Shown: one piece after another, positions 8,893-20,009 of the stretch
Layout: the number at the start of each line of letters is the position of its first letter
Position numbering within the stretch: position 1 is the first letter of the stretch
Assembly: GCF_013277415.1 (NCBI RefSeq)
Contig: NZ_VMMX01000015.1
Coordinates: forward strand, 9,504 to 48,700
DNA length: 39,197 nucleotides
Reading direction: 5' to 3'
Source: Streptococcus sp. 68
GTDB taxonomy: Bacteria > Bacillota > Bacilli > Lactobacillales > Streptococcaceae
Position numbers and translations under genes: made by a program
Notes under the pieces: generated by a model
Database searches by the model: none
Seen by the model: only the letters and a program-made list of their open reading frames with translations
Told to the model about the DNA's origin: nothing

Positions 8893-10167
8893 TTATCTCA
8901 ACCCCATCTGAGACAATTTATTCTGATATTTGTTTTGATCGACCAGCAAACCCAAGCCTCCATAAACATCATAGGCATCTACCCAGTCACCAAGTTCTGG
9001 AATCGTCAGCTTTTCAATACCATTTTTTGCTCCATCCAAAACAGATAAACCGTTTGTTAGGAGGAAAGTATAGGGTGCATTGGTTGAGGTCATAGCAAAA
9101 ACCTTTCCAAGAGCTTCAGAACCAGTGAAAAGTTTAGTAGGATCTTTAATTTGCTCTAAAATTGCTGTTAAAACTTGTTGCTGTCTTTTTGTACGGCCGT
9201 AATCCGCCTCATCGTCATCACGGAAACGAGCATAATTGAGCAGGGTCGAGCCATTCATCTGCTGTTTTCCGACTTTGATGGTTTGGGTTGGAGACTCAGT
9301 CTCAGTAGCGTGTAAATCATCTCCGACTGTAGCTTCTGTTAGTGGACGCCCATTCAATGTTGAAAATTGAGCATCAATTGTCACCCCATCAGGGAAAAGT
9401 GTGTCAATCGCTGTTGCAAAGGCCTGAAAATCGACCAAGGCATAGTACTTAATGTCCAAGTCAAAATTATCTTTCAAGACTTGGCGAACCATTTCTGCCC
9501 CTTTTTGCCCCTCTTGTTCTCCTAACTCGTAGGCTACGTTTAACTTGTTATCCGTCTGTTTTCTACCGTTAATCACTTGACTATAACCATCTATATAGAC
9601 CAAATTATCACGCATGAAACTGACCAGCTTCATTTTCTTATCTGAGCCGCCAACATTTAATACCATAATAGAGTCCGTCCGTGTCTCAGCACTATTTTGA
9701 CCGATTCGCCCATCTGTACCCATAATCAAAATATTAACACCATCTCTGGTATCCTGACCATTAAAGACTTGAACCTGTGCTGCCTTGGCATCAGCAGTTT
9801 TCTTTGCACTAGCATCTTGGTAACCACGTAAAAACATGAATACCATGGCTAAAGCCACACAGACTAGAAGAGAGAAAATCACCATAAAAATGCGTTTAAG
9901 ACGGAGCTTCCGTCTTTTCTTTTTTGGAGGAGCAGAAAGTGCTTGTGATTTGGATTGTGAGCGACTCCGGTTCGCATAGCTTGGTAAGTCAACCTGCTCT
10001 TCTCTTTCTTGTTCCAAGCTAGAACTACTATTTCCCCTAGCAAGAGTTAGCTTTTCTTGCAAATAGGCAAACTCGTTTTTTTCTCTCTCATTGAGATAGT
10101 GAATATTTTTTAGCAAATAATCATAACGTAATTTTTCATGATGACTGAGAGGATTTTCTTTACTCAT
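8893..10167 (-). CDS. psr: LytR-CpsA-Psr family glycopolymer attachment protein
   Basis: 424 residues: a basic, coiled cytoplasmic N-terminus (residues 1-90, with a KKKRRKLRLKR stop), one membrane span near 92-113 (IFMVIFSLLVCVALAMVFMFL), then an extracellular LCP domain. Conserved LCP pieces are visible: ILIMGTDGR, ETRTDSIMVLNV, SFMRDNLVYIDGY, KLNVAYELG and DDEADYGRTKRQQQVL with the arginines that hold the pyrophosphate of the polyprenyl-linked substrate. LCP enzymes ligate teichoic acid or capsule to peptidoglycan. It overlaps pheA by ATGA and is the last gene of the aro operon, next to the teichoic acid assembly unit. Which polymer it handles cannot be read from sequence. Confidence 0.92.
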   Translation of the reverse strand: MSKENPLSHHEKLRYDYLLKNIHYLNEREKNEFAYLQEKLTLARGNSSSSLEQEREEQVDLPSYANRSRSQSKSQALSAPPKKKRRKLRLKRIFMVIFSLLVCVALAMVFMFLRGYQDASAKKTADAKAAQVQVFNGQDTRDGVNILIMGTDGRIGQNSAETRTDSIMVLNVGGSDKKMKLVSFMRDNLVYIDGYSQVINGRKQTDNKLNVAYELGEQEGQKGAEMVRQVLKDNFDLDIKYYALVDFQAFATAIDTLFPDGVTIDAQFSTLNGRPLTEATVGDDLHATETESPTQTIKVGKQQMNGSTLLNYARFRDDDEADYGRTKRQQQVLTAILEQIKDPTKLFTGSEALGKVFAMTSTNAPYTFLLTNGLSVLDGAKNGIEKLTIPELGDWVDAYDVYGGLGLLVDQNKYQNKLSQMGLR

Positions 10168-11008
10168 ATTCTCTCCTTTCCATGGTCTGATATTGGATAA
10201 ATAGGATAGGCACCCAGAACCTTATACTGGATTCCGATGGCTTCTAATTCTTTTTGGGCAAAGTGGACCAGATCCTTATCAATATAGTCTACATCGATAA
10301 TGAAAAAGTATTCGCCCAGTGCTGTCTTGAGTGGACGACTTTCAATTTTTGTCAGGTCAATTCCTCGCCAAGCAAAGGTCGAAAGGGCCTTGTAGAGGGC
10401 ACCGGGAAGATTGTCAGGTAAGGTCAAGGCCAAACTCATTTTTTCAGTTTGTACCTGCAAAGGAATAGCTGTACCTTCAGCTCCCAGAACCCAGAAACGT
10501 GTGAAATTAGCTTCCATTTCCTGAATATCCTCAGCAATCAGTTCCAAGCCATATTCTTCAGCAGAACTTCTAGGCGCAATGGCTGCATAAGGATGGTCTG
10601 GATGTTCGGAAATAAAACGGGCAGCATAAGCTGTACTAGCTGTTACCTCGATTTGGGCCTCTGGATATTGTTCATCGATGAATTTCTTTCCTTGAGCCAA
10701 GGCCTGTGGATGTGAAAAAATCTTTTCAATCTTATTATGACCTGGAACCACCATCAACTGCTGATGAATAGGCTGAACAATTTCTGCCACTGCTTGGATG
10801 CGAGCCTGATGAAAAAGGTAGTCCAAGGTTTCATGAACACTACCTTCGATAGAATTTTCAACTGGCACCACAGAATAGTCCACCAAGCCTTGCTCATAGG
10901 CCTTGATGACATCTGTAATGTTGGCAAAGGCCTGCAATTCCTCATGAGGAAAAGCTGTCTGCACAACGTGGTGTGAAAATGATCCCTTGGGACCTAGATA
11001 AGCAATTT

Positions 11009-11012
<4 letters not shown>
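10164..11012 (-). CDS. pheA: Prephenate dehydratase
   Basis: Converts prephenate to phenylpyruvate for phenylalanine synthesis. 282 residues: the catalytic periplasmic-binding-like domain contains YLGPKGSFSH, ENSIEGSV and the ETNFTRF-like segment (here EANFTRFWVLG). A C-terminal ACT domain with LPGALYKAL and the ESRP motif (KIESRPLKTALGEYFFIID) indicates phenylalanine feedback control. It has no chorismate mutase domain. ATGA overlaps with both aroK upstream and psr downstream show tight coupling. Confidence 0.96.
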
Positions 11013-13191
<2,179 letters not shown>

Positions 13192-13244
13192 GATTTTCTC
13201 CTTATTTATTTCTTTTAAAATTACTAATCACTCTGTGGTCTTTA

Positions 13245-13826
13245 TTATTGTGCAATCACTTTTATATGACCTCTTGAATATCCATCGCTTAATTCCTTAT
13301 CTGGTATATACTCGATCTTCAAAGTTCCTAAATTAGAACCTGTTTTTATTTCATTTGACATAAGATTATCAAAATAGTTATCTATCTCATCATCAGATAA
13401 GGATGATTCAATCGATTTAACAATATCATGAAATACTTCTTTCATTCCTGCAACACCAGATTCACTATTTTCATTTGTCTGATTTATTGTTACATTGATT
13501 TTATCAGTATCATTTGCATGTAAAAGTTCCAGGTAGTATCCGTAGCTTGATGCGAAATATTTTATTTTTATATTTCCTTTTTTGATATTTTCTAATGGGC
13601 TATTAGAATTTTGATTATAGCTATTGATAAACTCATTAATAATTCTATCGTCTACATACTTTGAATTGGTTTTCTCTTAACTTATTTCCTTGTTGGATGA
13701 TTCATTTTTTGTCTCAACACTGGCTTCTGAAGTAGTTTTCACATCTTTTTTAACAGCGTAAGCTCTAAGTAAGATAAAAGAAATAAAGATAATACCAAAT
13801 ATGAATCTAGGCTCTATTTTAGGCAT
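13245..13826 (-). pseudogene. Membrane-anchored or secreted small protein, interrupted by one in-frame stop
   Basis: Minus-strand reading from ATG 13826 (GGAG six bases upstream, ten bases after the tyrA stop) gives MPKIEPRFIFGIIFISFILL, a membrane anchor/signal, then a Lys/Ser/Glu-rich linker. After 49 residues it hits TAA at 13677-13679. The same frame then stays open for 143 residues to 13245 (EKTNSKYVDDRIINEFINSY... ending SRGHIKVIAQ), with internal YFASSYGYYLELL and an acidic helical part. One substitution such as GAA, CAA or AAA to TAA would explain this. I do not recognise the family. It is AT-rich compared with its neighbours. The distal part alone has an ATG at 13445 but no ribosome site. 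Confidence 0.7.
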
Positions 13827-13836
13827 ATTTTTCTCC

Positions 13837-14940
13837 TTATTTGATGACGACTGTGTAGTCGGTATTTTCTGTTATGAGATGCTCGGCTCTTTCCAAGTCT
13901 TGAGCATTTTTAAATGAAATTTGTAGAATCCCGTGAATATCTTCACGGTTTTCCTCATTGATGTGAATATTAACCAAGGAAGTTCCTCGTAGCAATTCCA
14001 AAATCCGCAGGACGACGTCTTCTTCATCGGGAACGTCAACATAGAGGTCATAAGAACTATCCACACCACCACGCTTATGGATTTCCATGGCCTGACGTTG
14101 CTCACGCGCCTGATTGAAAAAGTTCCAGATTTGCTCTTCATCTCCCTTGCTGATGGCCTGACCAACCTCATCTAAACGTTCCTTAAAATCCTCAATCCGC
14201 TCTAGGATAGTCTCGCGATTGGACAAGAGAATAGAAGTCCACATACCTGGCTCGCTTTCCGCAATCCGAGTCATATCTCGAAAACCACCTGCCGCAAAGC
14301 GCCTTGCCATCTCATGTTTTTGAGCATAGACCGCAGTCTGCTCCATGAGACTAGAAGCCAAAATATGTGGGAAATGGCTAATCTGAGAAGTGACTCGATC
14401 ATGCTCCTTGGCATCAATCTCGATAAAACGAGCATGAAGACCTGAAAGCAGATCCTTCATTTCCTCAAGCGTGTCCTGACTTGTCAGGCTTGAAGGTGTA
14501 AAGATATAATAGGCATTTTCAAAAAGATTGACATCCGCAGAAGCAGCCCCTGTCTTGTGACTACCAGCCATGGGATGAGCCCCGACAAAGCGAACAGACT
14601 TGCCAGCCAAATAGTTCTCCGCTGCGTCTACAATAGCTGACTTGGTCGAACCAGCATCTGAAATAATGACCCCTTCTTTCAAGTTCAAACCTGCCAACTC
14701 CTGTATAAAAGCAATGGTTTGTTTGATTGGCAAGCTGAGGATAATGACATCTGCCAGAGGAGCAAAACTGGCAAAATCATCCGTTGCACGGTCAATCATG
14801 CCTTCTTTCAAGGCAATATCTCTCGAAGCTTGACTGCGATTATAACCTAAAATTTCATAATCTGGATGATCGCGTTTGATACCAAGTGCCATCGAGGCAC
14901 CAATCAAACCAAGACCTGCGATATAGATTGTTTTTGCCAT
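13837..14940 (-). CDS. tyrA: Prephenate dehydrogenase
   Basis: Oxidatively decarboxylates prephenate to 4-hydroxyphenylpyruvate for tyrosine. 367 residues: the N-terminal NAD-binding motif GLGLIGASMA (residues 9-18), SDAGSTKS (about 95-102), the catalytic-region GAHPMAGSHKTG (119-130), a helical dimer domain with SHFPHILASSLM, and a C-terminal ACT domain (about 295-367) expected to sense tyrosine. AAGGAG precedes the ATG. It lies nine bases from aroC and ten from the next small gene. Confidence 0.95.
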   Translation of the reverse strand: MAKTIYIAGLGLIGASMALGIKRDHPDYEILGYNRSQASRDIALKEGMIDRATDDFASFAPLADVIILSLPIKQTIAFIQELAGLNLKEGVIISDAGSTKSAIVDAAENYLAGKSVRFVGAHPMAGSHKTGAASADVNLFENAYYIFTPSSLTSQDTLEEMKDLLSGLHARFIEIDAKEHDRVTSQISHFPHILASSLMEQTAVYAQKHEMARRFAAGGFRDMTRIAESEPGMWTSILLSNRETILERIEDFKERLDEVGQAISKGDEEQIWNFFNQAREQRQAMEIHKRGGVDSSYDLYVDVPDEEDVVLRILELLRGTSLVNIHINEENREDIHGILQISFKNAQDLERAEHLITENTDYTVVIK

Positions 14941-14949
14941 AGGAACTCC

Positions 14950-16116
14950 TTAATAGTTCTTTGTATAGTCTCGGTGTTTGGCTACCGCTTCTTTTAGTTC
15001 CTCAAGACTATCTGATGAGAATTTTTCGAGGATTTCTTGTGCCAAAACCGTTGCCACAACAGCTTCCATAACCACTCCTGCAGCTGGAAGAGCAGTCGGA
15101 TCACTTCTCTCCACGATTGCCTTATAAGGTTCGTGGGTTTCGATATCCACACTCATAAGAGGCTTATAAAGAGTAGGAATAGGTTTCATAACTCCACGAA
15201 CAACAATGGGTTGCCCATTAGTCATACCGCCTTCAAAGCCACCAAGATTGTTAGTACGACGAGTATAGCCCTCTTCTTTAGACCAGAGAATTTCGTCCAT
15301 AACTTGGCTGCCTTTACGGTAACCAGCTTCAAAGCCAAGACCAAATTCTACCCCTTTAAAGGCATTGATAGAAACAACTGCTTGGGCCAACCGCGCATCC
15401 AATTTTCTGTCCCATTGGACATAGGAACCAAGACCAACTGGAACACCTCCAACGACTGTCTCCACAACTCCACCGATGGTATCACCGTCACGTTTGATTT
15501 GGTCAATGTAGTCCTTGATTTCCTGTTCCCGTTCTTGGTTGACAATAGAAACTTCGGACTGGGCAGCTCGTTCCTTAATCTCAGCGACTGTGAGATTTTC
15601 AGGAACATCGATTTCCTTGCCACCAAAGACCACGACATGGTTGGCAATCTCCATATCCAGCTCAGCCAATAGGCGTTTGGCTACTGCCCCAACTGCCACC
15701 CGCATGGTGGTTTCACGGGCAGATGAACGCTCCAAAGAATTTCTCAAATCGTCAAAACGGTACTTGATTCCCCCAACCAAGTCGGCGTGACCGGGACGAG
15801 GATGGGTGATTTTTCGTTTGCTTTTAAGGCGGTCTTCAATGTCTTCTGCAGACATGATATCCAGCCATTTCTGGTGATCTTTATTGATGACATCCATGGT
15901 AATGGGAGCCCCAGTCGTCTTCCCATGGCGAACACCCGAAGTAAAGATAACTTGGTCGCTCTCAATCTTCATACGACCACCGCGTCCATACCCACCCTGA
16001 CGGCGTTTAAGGTCCTCATTGATATCCTCAGCTGTCAAAGGAAGTCCAGCTGGAATTCCCTCAATGATAGCCGTCAGACGGGGGCCGTGTGATTCTCCTG
16101 CAGTTAAATATCTCAT
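14950..16116 (-). CDS. aroC: Chorismate synthase
   Basis: Makes chorismate from EPSP using reduced FMN, the last shikimate-pathway step. 388 residues beginning [18 protein letters not shown], with [12 protein letters not shown] and [15 protein letters not shown] (substrate and flavin binding), [16 protein letters not shown], and [11 protein letters not shown] near the C-terminal half. It is monofunctional with no flavin reductase domain. Well-placed TAAGGAG site. It lies nine bases downstream of aroB. Confidence 0.97.
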   Translation of the reverse strand: MRYLTAGESHGPRLTAIIEGIPAGLPLTAEDINEDLKRRQGGYGRGGRMKIESDQVIFTSGVRHGKTTGAPITMDVINKDHQKWLDIMSAEDIEDRLKSKRKITHPRPGHADLVGGIKYRFDDLRNSLERSSARETTMRVAVGAVAKRLLAELDMEIANHVVVFGGKEIDVPENLTVAEIKERAAQSEVSIVNQEREQEIKDYIDQIKRDGDTIGGVVETVVGGVPVGLGSYVQWDRKLDARLAQAVVSINAFKGVEFGLGFEAGYRKGSQVMDEILWSKEEGYTRRTNNLGGFEGGMTNGQPIVVRGVMKPIPTLYKPLMSVDIETHEPYKAIVERSDPTALPAAGVVMEAVVATVLAQEILEKFSSDSLEELKEAVAKHRDYTKNY

Positions 16117-16125
16117 ACACTCTCC

Positions 16126-17193
16126 TTATTTTACCAAGTAGTCTTTCATCTCTTCCAGAGAAACTGGGTGAATGGTTGCTGAGCCAAGCTCTGGCACCAA
16201 GACCAATTTCAAGGTATTGCCACGCGCTTTCTTGTCATGTGTCAAAGCCTGATAAAGCTTGTCAACATCCCAGTTTTCATAGTCAACAGGTAGTTCAAAT
16301 TTCTGACACATCCCTGTAATAGACTGGGTTATTCCTTCTGGCATGAGACCTTTTTCCTCAGCAACCTTGGAAATCTGTACCATTCCCATGGCCACGGCTT
16401 CACCATGCATGACTTTTCCATAACCGGCAGTTGCTTCAATGGCATGGCCAATAGTATGGCCAAAATTGAGGTAAAGGCGGACACCATTGTCCAACTCATC
16501 CTCAACTACCATCTTACGCTTGACCTGACAAGAATGTTCAATCAAAGTCTCCGCATGTTCCAGAACACTCTCCACAGAACCATCCAGCTCCGTCAAGAGA
16601 GCCCACAGTTCTGAATCCTCAATCAAGCCATACTTGATGACCTCACCCATTCCTTCAATCAACTCTCTCTTTCCGAGTGTTTCAAGGACAAGCGGATCAA
16701 TCAGAACCCCATCTGGTTGGGCAAAAGTTCCTACCATATTCTTGGCAAATGGAGTGTTAACACCCGTCTTTCCACCAATAGAAGAATCCACCTGGGCTGT
16801 TAAGCTAGTCGGTATCTGAACAAAATGAATGCCCCGCATATAGGTAGAGGCTACAAAACCAGCTAGGTCCCCAACGACACCACCACCTAGAGCCACGATT
16901 CCATCGCTACGAGTCAGACCTTGCTTGACTAAAAATTCATAGACTTTCTGAACAGTAGTTAAATTCTTTCTTTCTTCCCCTTCCAAAAAGTCAAATACCG
17001 CTACCTGAAAACCAGCATCTTCTAGGCTGAGCTTGACCTTCTCTGCATAAAGAGAAGCTACATGGTTATCTGTCACGATAACCACTTTTTGTGGTTGCCA
17101 TAGTTCTCGCAACCATTGACCAGCCTGAGCCAGACAACCTTTTTCAATCTGAATATCATAAGGATGATGAGGAATATCGATTCTGATTTTCAT
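16126..17193 (-). CDS. aroB: 3-dehydroquinate synthase
   Basis: Cyclises DAHP to 3-dehydroquinate, using NAD and a divalent metal. 355 residues: [17 protein letters not shown], the NAD-binding [15 protein letters not shown], the [20 protein letters not shown] stretch, and the metal-site histidines in [11 protein letters not shown] and [10 protein letters not shown]. The ribosome site is AAAGGGAG. No DAHP synthase gene occurs in the window, so the pathway entry must be encoded elsewhere. Confidence 0.97.
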   Translation of the reverse strand: MKIRIDIPHHPYDIQIEKGCLAQAGQWLRELWQPQKVVIVTDNHVASLYAEKVKLSLEDAGFQVAVFDFLEGEERKNLTTVQKVYEFLVKQGLTRSDGIVALGGGVVGDLAGFVASTYMRGIHFVQIPTSLTAQVDSSIGGKTGVNTPFAKNMVGTFAQPDGVLIDPLVLETLGKRELIEGMGEVIKYGLIEDSELWALLTELDGSVESVLEHAETLIEHSCQVKRKMVVEDELDNGVRLYLNFGHTIGHAIEATAGYGKVMHGEAVAMGMVQISKVAEEKGLMPEGITQSITGMCQKFELPVDYENWDVDKLYQALTHDKKARGNTLKLVLVPELGSATIHPVSLEEMKDYLVK

Positions 17194-17211
17194 AGGAAAA
17201 TCTCCCTTTCT

Positions 17212-18066
17212 TTATTGGTATTTTTCTTTTAAGGACTGCCAAATCTCTTCTGTCGGCATTTCCTTGCCTGTCCACAGTTGAAAAGCTTCTGCAGCTTGAT
17301 AGAGTAACATACCCAGACCATTGACCGCTAGATTGCCCTGACTTCTAGCCCATTTCAAAAATGGGGTTTCAAAAGGCTTGTAAATAATATCTGCTACTAA
17401 AAGAGTTTCTGGTAGGACAATGTTTTCAGGAACTGGAGATGATTGACTATCCATCCCTACACTTGTAGCATTGACAAGTAAATCCGACTCGGCAATCCTT
17501 GCTTGCAGTTCAGGAACATCTTCTAAAGCATACAAGTCCACTTTAAAGCCTGCCTGCTCCTGTAACTTGTCTAGGTAAGGTCTTGTTTTTTCCATCGAAA
17601 CTGAACGAACAAAGACCGAAATCTGACTGACACCATCCAAAATAGCCTGTGCCAAGATTGATTTAGCCGCACCACCTGCACCCAGCAAGGTCATCTTCTT
17701 ACCTGTAATTGTAAAAGAAGGCAAGCTCTTAAAAAATCCCTTGCCATCTGTATTATATCCAATTAAATTACCATTCTCATTGATAACCGTATTAACCGCA
17801 CCGATCAAGCGCGCTTCATCACTCAGCCCATCCAAATAAGGAATCACTTGCTCCTTATAGGGCATGGACAGGTTGATGCCAAACATCTGGTAGCGACGAA
17901 TATTAGCCACTGTTTCTGCCAAATCACCCGCTTCAATCTCCCAAGCCACATAAACACCATTGGTAGCTGTCGCCTCAAAGGCACTATTGTGAATAAGCGG
18001 GGAAATAGAATGCTTAATAGGATTGGCAACAACGGCAGCTAAACGTGTATGACCATCAAGCTTCAT
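17212..18066 (-). CDS. aroE: Shikimate dehydrogenase
   Basis: Reduces 3-dehydroshikimate to shikimate with NADPH. 284 residues: the substrate-binding [17 protein letters not shown] (14-30), catalytic Lys in [21 protein letters not shown], the nucleotide-binding [17 protein letters not shown], and the C-terminal [18 protein letters not shown]. It overlaps aroD by eleven bases, and its GGGAG ribosome site lies inside aroD. Confidence 0.96.
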   Translation of the reverse strand: MKLDGHTRLAAVVANPIKHSISPLIHNSAFEATATNGVYVAWEIEAGDLAETVANIRRYQMFGINLSMPYKEQVIPYLDGLSDEARLIGAVNTVINENGNLIGYNTDGKGFFKSLPSFTITGKKMTLLGAGGAAKSILAQAILDGVSQISVFVRSVSMEKTRPYLDKLQEQAGFKVDLYALEDVPELQARIAESDLLVNATSVGMDSQSSPVPENIVLPETLLVADIIYKPFETPFLKWARSQGNLAVNGLGMLLYQAAEAFQLWTGKEMPTEEIWQSLKEKYQ

Positions 18067-18733
18067 CCAAAATCTCCCGAATTTTTTTCATGTTGGCTAG
18101 AGAAATCTGACCTGGGGCACTTGCCTCATCTAGACTAGCAAAGGACCAGCTAGAACCTGTAACATCCGCAGTGATACGAGAGACCTTACCCACCTTGCCC
18201 ATAGAAATGGTCACATATTCCTGTTCAGGATTGAGGGTTTTAAAGCCTCGTGTATAGTTCATCAAGTCTAAGACATCCTGCTCCGTGTGAGCCATCACCG
18301 CAACCTTAACAAGTTTTGGATTTAGGCTCGTCAACTCTGACAAGATTTCCATCATATTTTCAGGTGTTTCTTGGAAATTATGGTAACTCAAAACGAGATT
18401 TGGGAAGTCCAGCATTTCCTCAAAAACATCCTTGTAGCTATAGTACTCAAAATCAATATAGTCTGGTTGATAGAGTTGCGCCACTTCCTTGATTAGATGG
18501 ATATATTCTTCTGGAGAAAGGTCAATTTCTCCCCCCTCAGAGCGAGTTCGCAGCGTGAAAACCAACTCACGGCCTGCGAATTTTTCAAAAATAGCTGGAG
18601 CTACCTGCAAAATTGCTTCCTTAGGCAGATAGTCGGCACGCCATTCAATGATGTCGGCATCCAGGTACCTTGTGGCATCCAGAGCCTGGGCCTCCTCTAA
18701 ACTTCTTGGCATTACTGAAACGATTAATTTCAT
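18056..18733 (-). CDS. aroD: 3-dehydroquinate dehydratase, type I
   Basis: Dehydrates 3-dehydroquinate by a Schiff-base mechanism. 225 residues, the type I (beta/alpha barrel) class: [10 protein letters not shown] near residues 28-37, [13 protein letters not shown], a YHNF histidine segment, and the lysine in [14 protein letters not shown] that would form the imine, followed by [11 protein letters not shown]. It overlaps the upstream methyltransferase by ATGA, which ties the aro genes to that gene's promoter. Confidence 0.95.
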   Translation of the reverse strand: MKLIVSVMPRSLEEAQALDATRYLDADIIEWRADYLPKEAILQVAPAIFEKFAGRELVFTLRTRSEGGEIDLSPEEYIHLIKEVAQLYQPDYIDFEYYSYKDVFEEMLDFPNLVLSYHNFQETPENMMEILSELTSLNPKLVKVAVMAHTEQDVLDLMNYTRGFKTLNPEQEYVTISMGKVGKVSRITADVTGSSWSFASLDEASAPGQISLANMKKIREILDEA

Positions 18734-19893
18734 TTACTAACCTTCATACTAATCACCTTGAGGTAATTACTACTTTCATCTTTTTTATTATAGGCAAAAT
18801 CTGCTGGAAGACCGTATTTGTTTAAAATCTGGTAACTTCTTCCTGCAAAGCCTTTATCAATTTGTTCTGTAAATTTCTGACGGGAAACATTGGCAGCATT
18901 GGTACTGGCAATGATAATCCCTCCCGGATTTAAAATCTCAAGACTCTGAGAAATCAACTTGTGATAATCCTTGGCCACAGAGAAGGTCTGTTTTTTGTTC
19001 CGAGCAAAGCTAGGCGGATCTAGGACAATCACATCGTAGGTCAAGCCTTTTCGCTTGGCATACTTGAAATATTCAAAGACATCCATGACCACAAAACGAT
19101 GGTCATCTGTACTGATTCCATTTGCCTGAAAATGCGCTTGAGACAATTCTCGTGAACGTTTGGCTAGGTCAACAGAAGTTGTCTGGCTAGCTCCTCCCAT
19201 GGCCGCAGCTACTGAAAAGGCTGCTGTGTAGGAAAACATATTGAGCAAGGATTTACCCATAGCCAATCCATCCACTAAACTACCGCGAACTTCATGCTGG
19301 TCTAGGAAAATCCCTGTCATCAAGCCATCGTTCATAAAGACTTGATACAGAACACCATTTTCCAAAACAGTGAAAAAGTCAGGTGCTTCTTGACCATAAA
19401 CATGGGCAGATTCATAGTCCAATCCTTTAAAGCGGATCTTCTCATAGGTCCCTAAAACCTCAGGAAAAACCTGTCTAAAGGCTTCTGAGATGGTCTGACG
19501 AATCTGATAAACATAAGAGTTATACCAAGAAAAGACAGCATAGTCGCCATAAAGGTCCACTGTCAGACCGCCAAAGCCATCTCCCTCTTGATTAAAGAGA
19601 CGAAAGGCAGTTGTCAAATCATCTTGATAGTAGGCGCTTCTCTTTTCTTTAGCTTGTCTAAACAGCATTTCAAAGAAATCTTGATTGAAGGTGATCTTGT
19701 CTTTACTGATAAACCAACCCAAACCCTTGTTTTGCTGAGAAAGGTAGGCAGTCCCAAGAAAGGTTCCTTCTTGACCCTGCACCTCTACTTCCTGATCCTT
19801 AAGATTGACATTCTCAAGATCACTGGCTTCTAGTAAAACTAGCCCCTTAGCGAGCTTCTTTTCAACCCTTTTGCTGACTCTTATTCTATTCAT
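18730..19893 (-). CDS. rlmI: RlmI-like class I rRNA methyltransferase (PUA plus SAM domain)
   Basis: 387 residues from the ATG at 19893. The N-terminal PUA domain ([27 protein letters not shown]...) is followed by an EEHUD-like central part and a Rossmann methyltransferase with [20 protein letters not shown] (SAM loop), VDLAKRS, and the [10 protein letters not shown] motif. This is the COG1092/RlmI group that makes 5-methylcytosine in 23S rRNA. The target here is inferred. The start at 19893 is preferred because the in-frame ATG at 19902 lies inside the -10 box of the promoter. With TATAAT only seven bases upstream, the message is probably leaderless. First gene of the aro operon. Confidence 0.88.
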   Translation of the reverse strand: MNRIRVSKRVEKKLAKGLVLLEASDLENVNLKDQEVEVQGQEGTFLGTAYLSQQNKGLGWFISKDKITFNQDFFEMLFRQAKEKRSAYYQDDLTTAFRLFNQEGDGFGGLTVDLYGDYAVFSWYNSYVYQIRQTISEAFRQVFPEVLGTYEKIRFKGLDYESAHVYGQEAPDFFTVLENGVLYQVFMNDGLMTGIFLDQHEVRGSLVDGLAMGKSLLNMFSYTAAFSVAAAMGGASQTTSVDLAKRSRELSQAHFQANGISTDDHRFVVMDVFEYFKYAKRKGLTYDVIVLDPPSFARNKKQTFSVAKDYHKLISQSLEILNPGGIIIASTNAANVSRQKFTEQIDKGFAGRSYQILNKYGLPADFAYNKKDESSNYLKVISMKVSK

Positions 19894-19900
19894 AACTACC

Positions 19901-19929
19901 ATTATATCAAACTTTTAGACAATTCTCAA
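19901..19929 (-). promoter_or_regulatory. Promoter of rlmI-aro operon, predicted leaderless start
   Basis: Minus strand: -35 TTGAGA (19924-19929), exactly 17 bases, -10 TATAAT (19901-19906) with a TGA extension (19907-19909). Seven bases then separate the -10 from the ATG at 19893, placing the transcript start at or next to the A of the start codon. Confidence 0.75.
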
Positions 19930-19950
19930 AAAAGAAACTACCCTTGCTTT

Positions 19951-19979
19951 TTTACTCTTCTTTTAAAAAATGGTATACT
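19951..19979 (+). promoter_or_regulatory. Promoter of the LtaS-like gene
   Basis: Extended -10 TGGTATACT (19971-19979) with a weak -35 TTTACT (19951-19956) at 17-base spacing, divergent from the rlmI promoter 22 bases away. Confidence 0.65.
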
Positions 19980-20009
19980 AATACTAATAAAAAATTAGGA
20001 AGTAAATGT

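Noticed and set aside
15037..15672. 211-codon plus-strand ORF opposite aroC
   Set aside because: It is wholly inside and antisense to a clear chorismate synthase gene, with low-complexity, poorly structured translation and no ribosome site.
19894..19902. ATG 19902 as start of the RlmI-like gene
   Set aside because: The codon is part of the -10 box (TATAATG), so it would precede the transcript start.
19944..20009. TTG 19944 as start of the LtaS-like gene
   Set aside because: It lies before the -35/-10 pair, while GTG 20010 has AGGAAG at the right distance.
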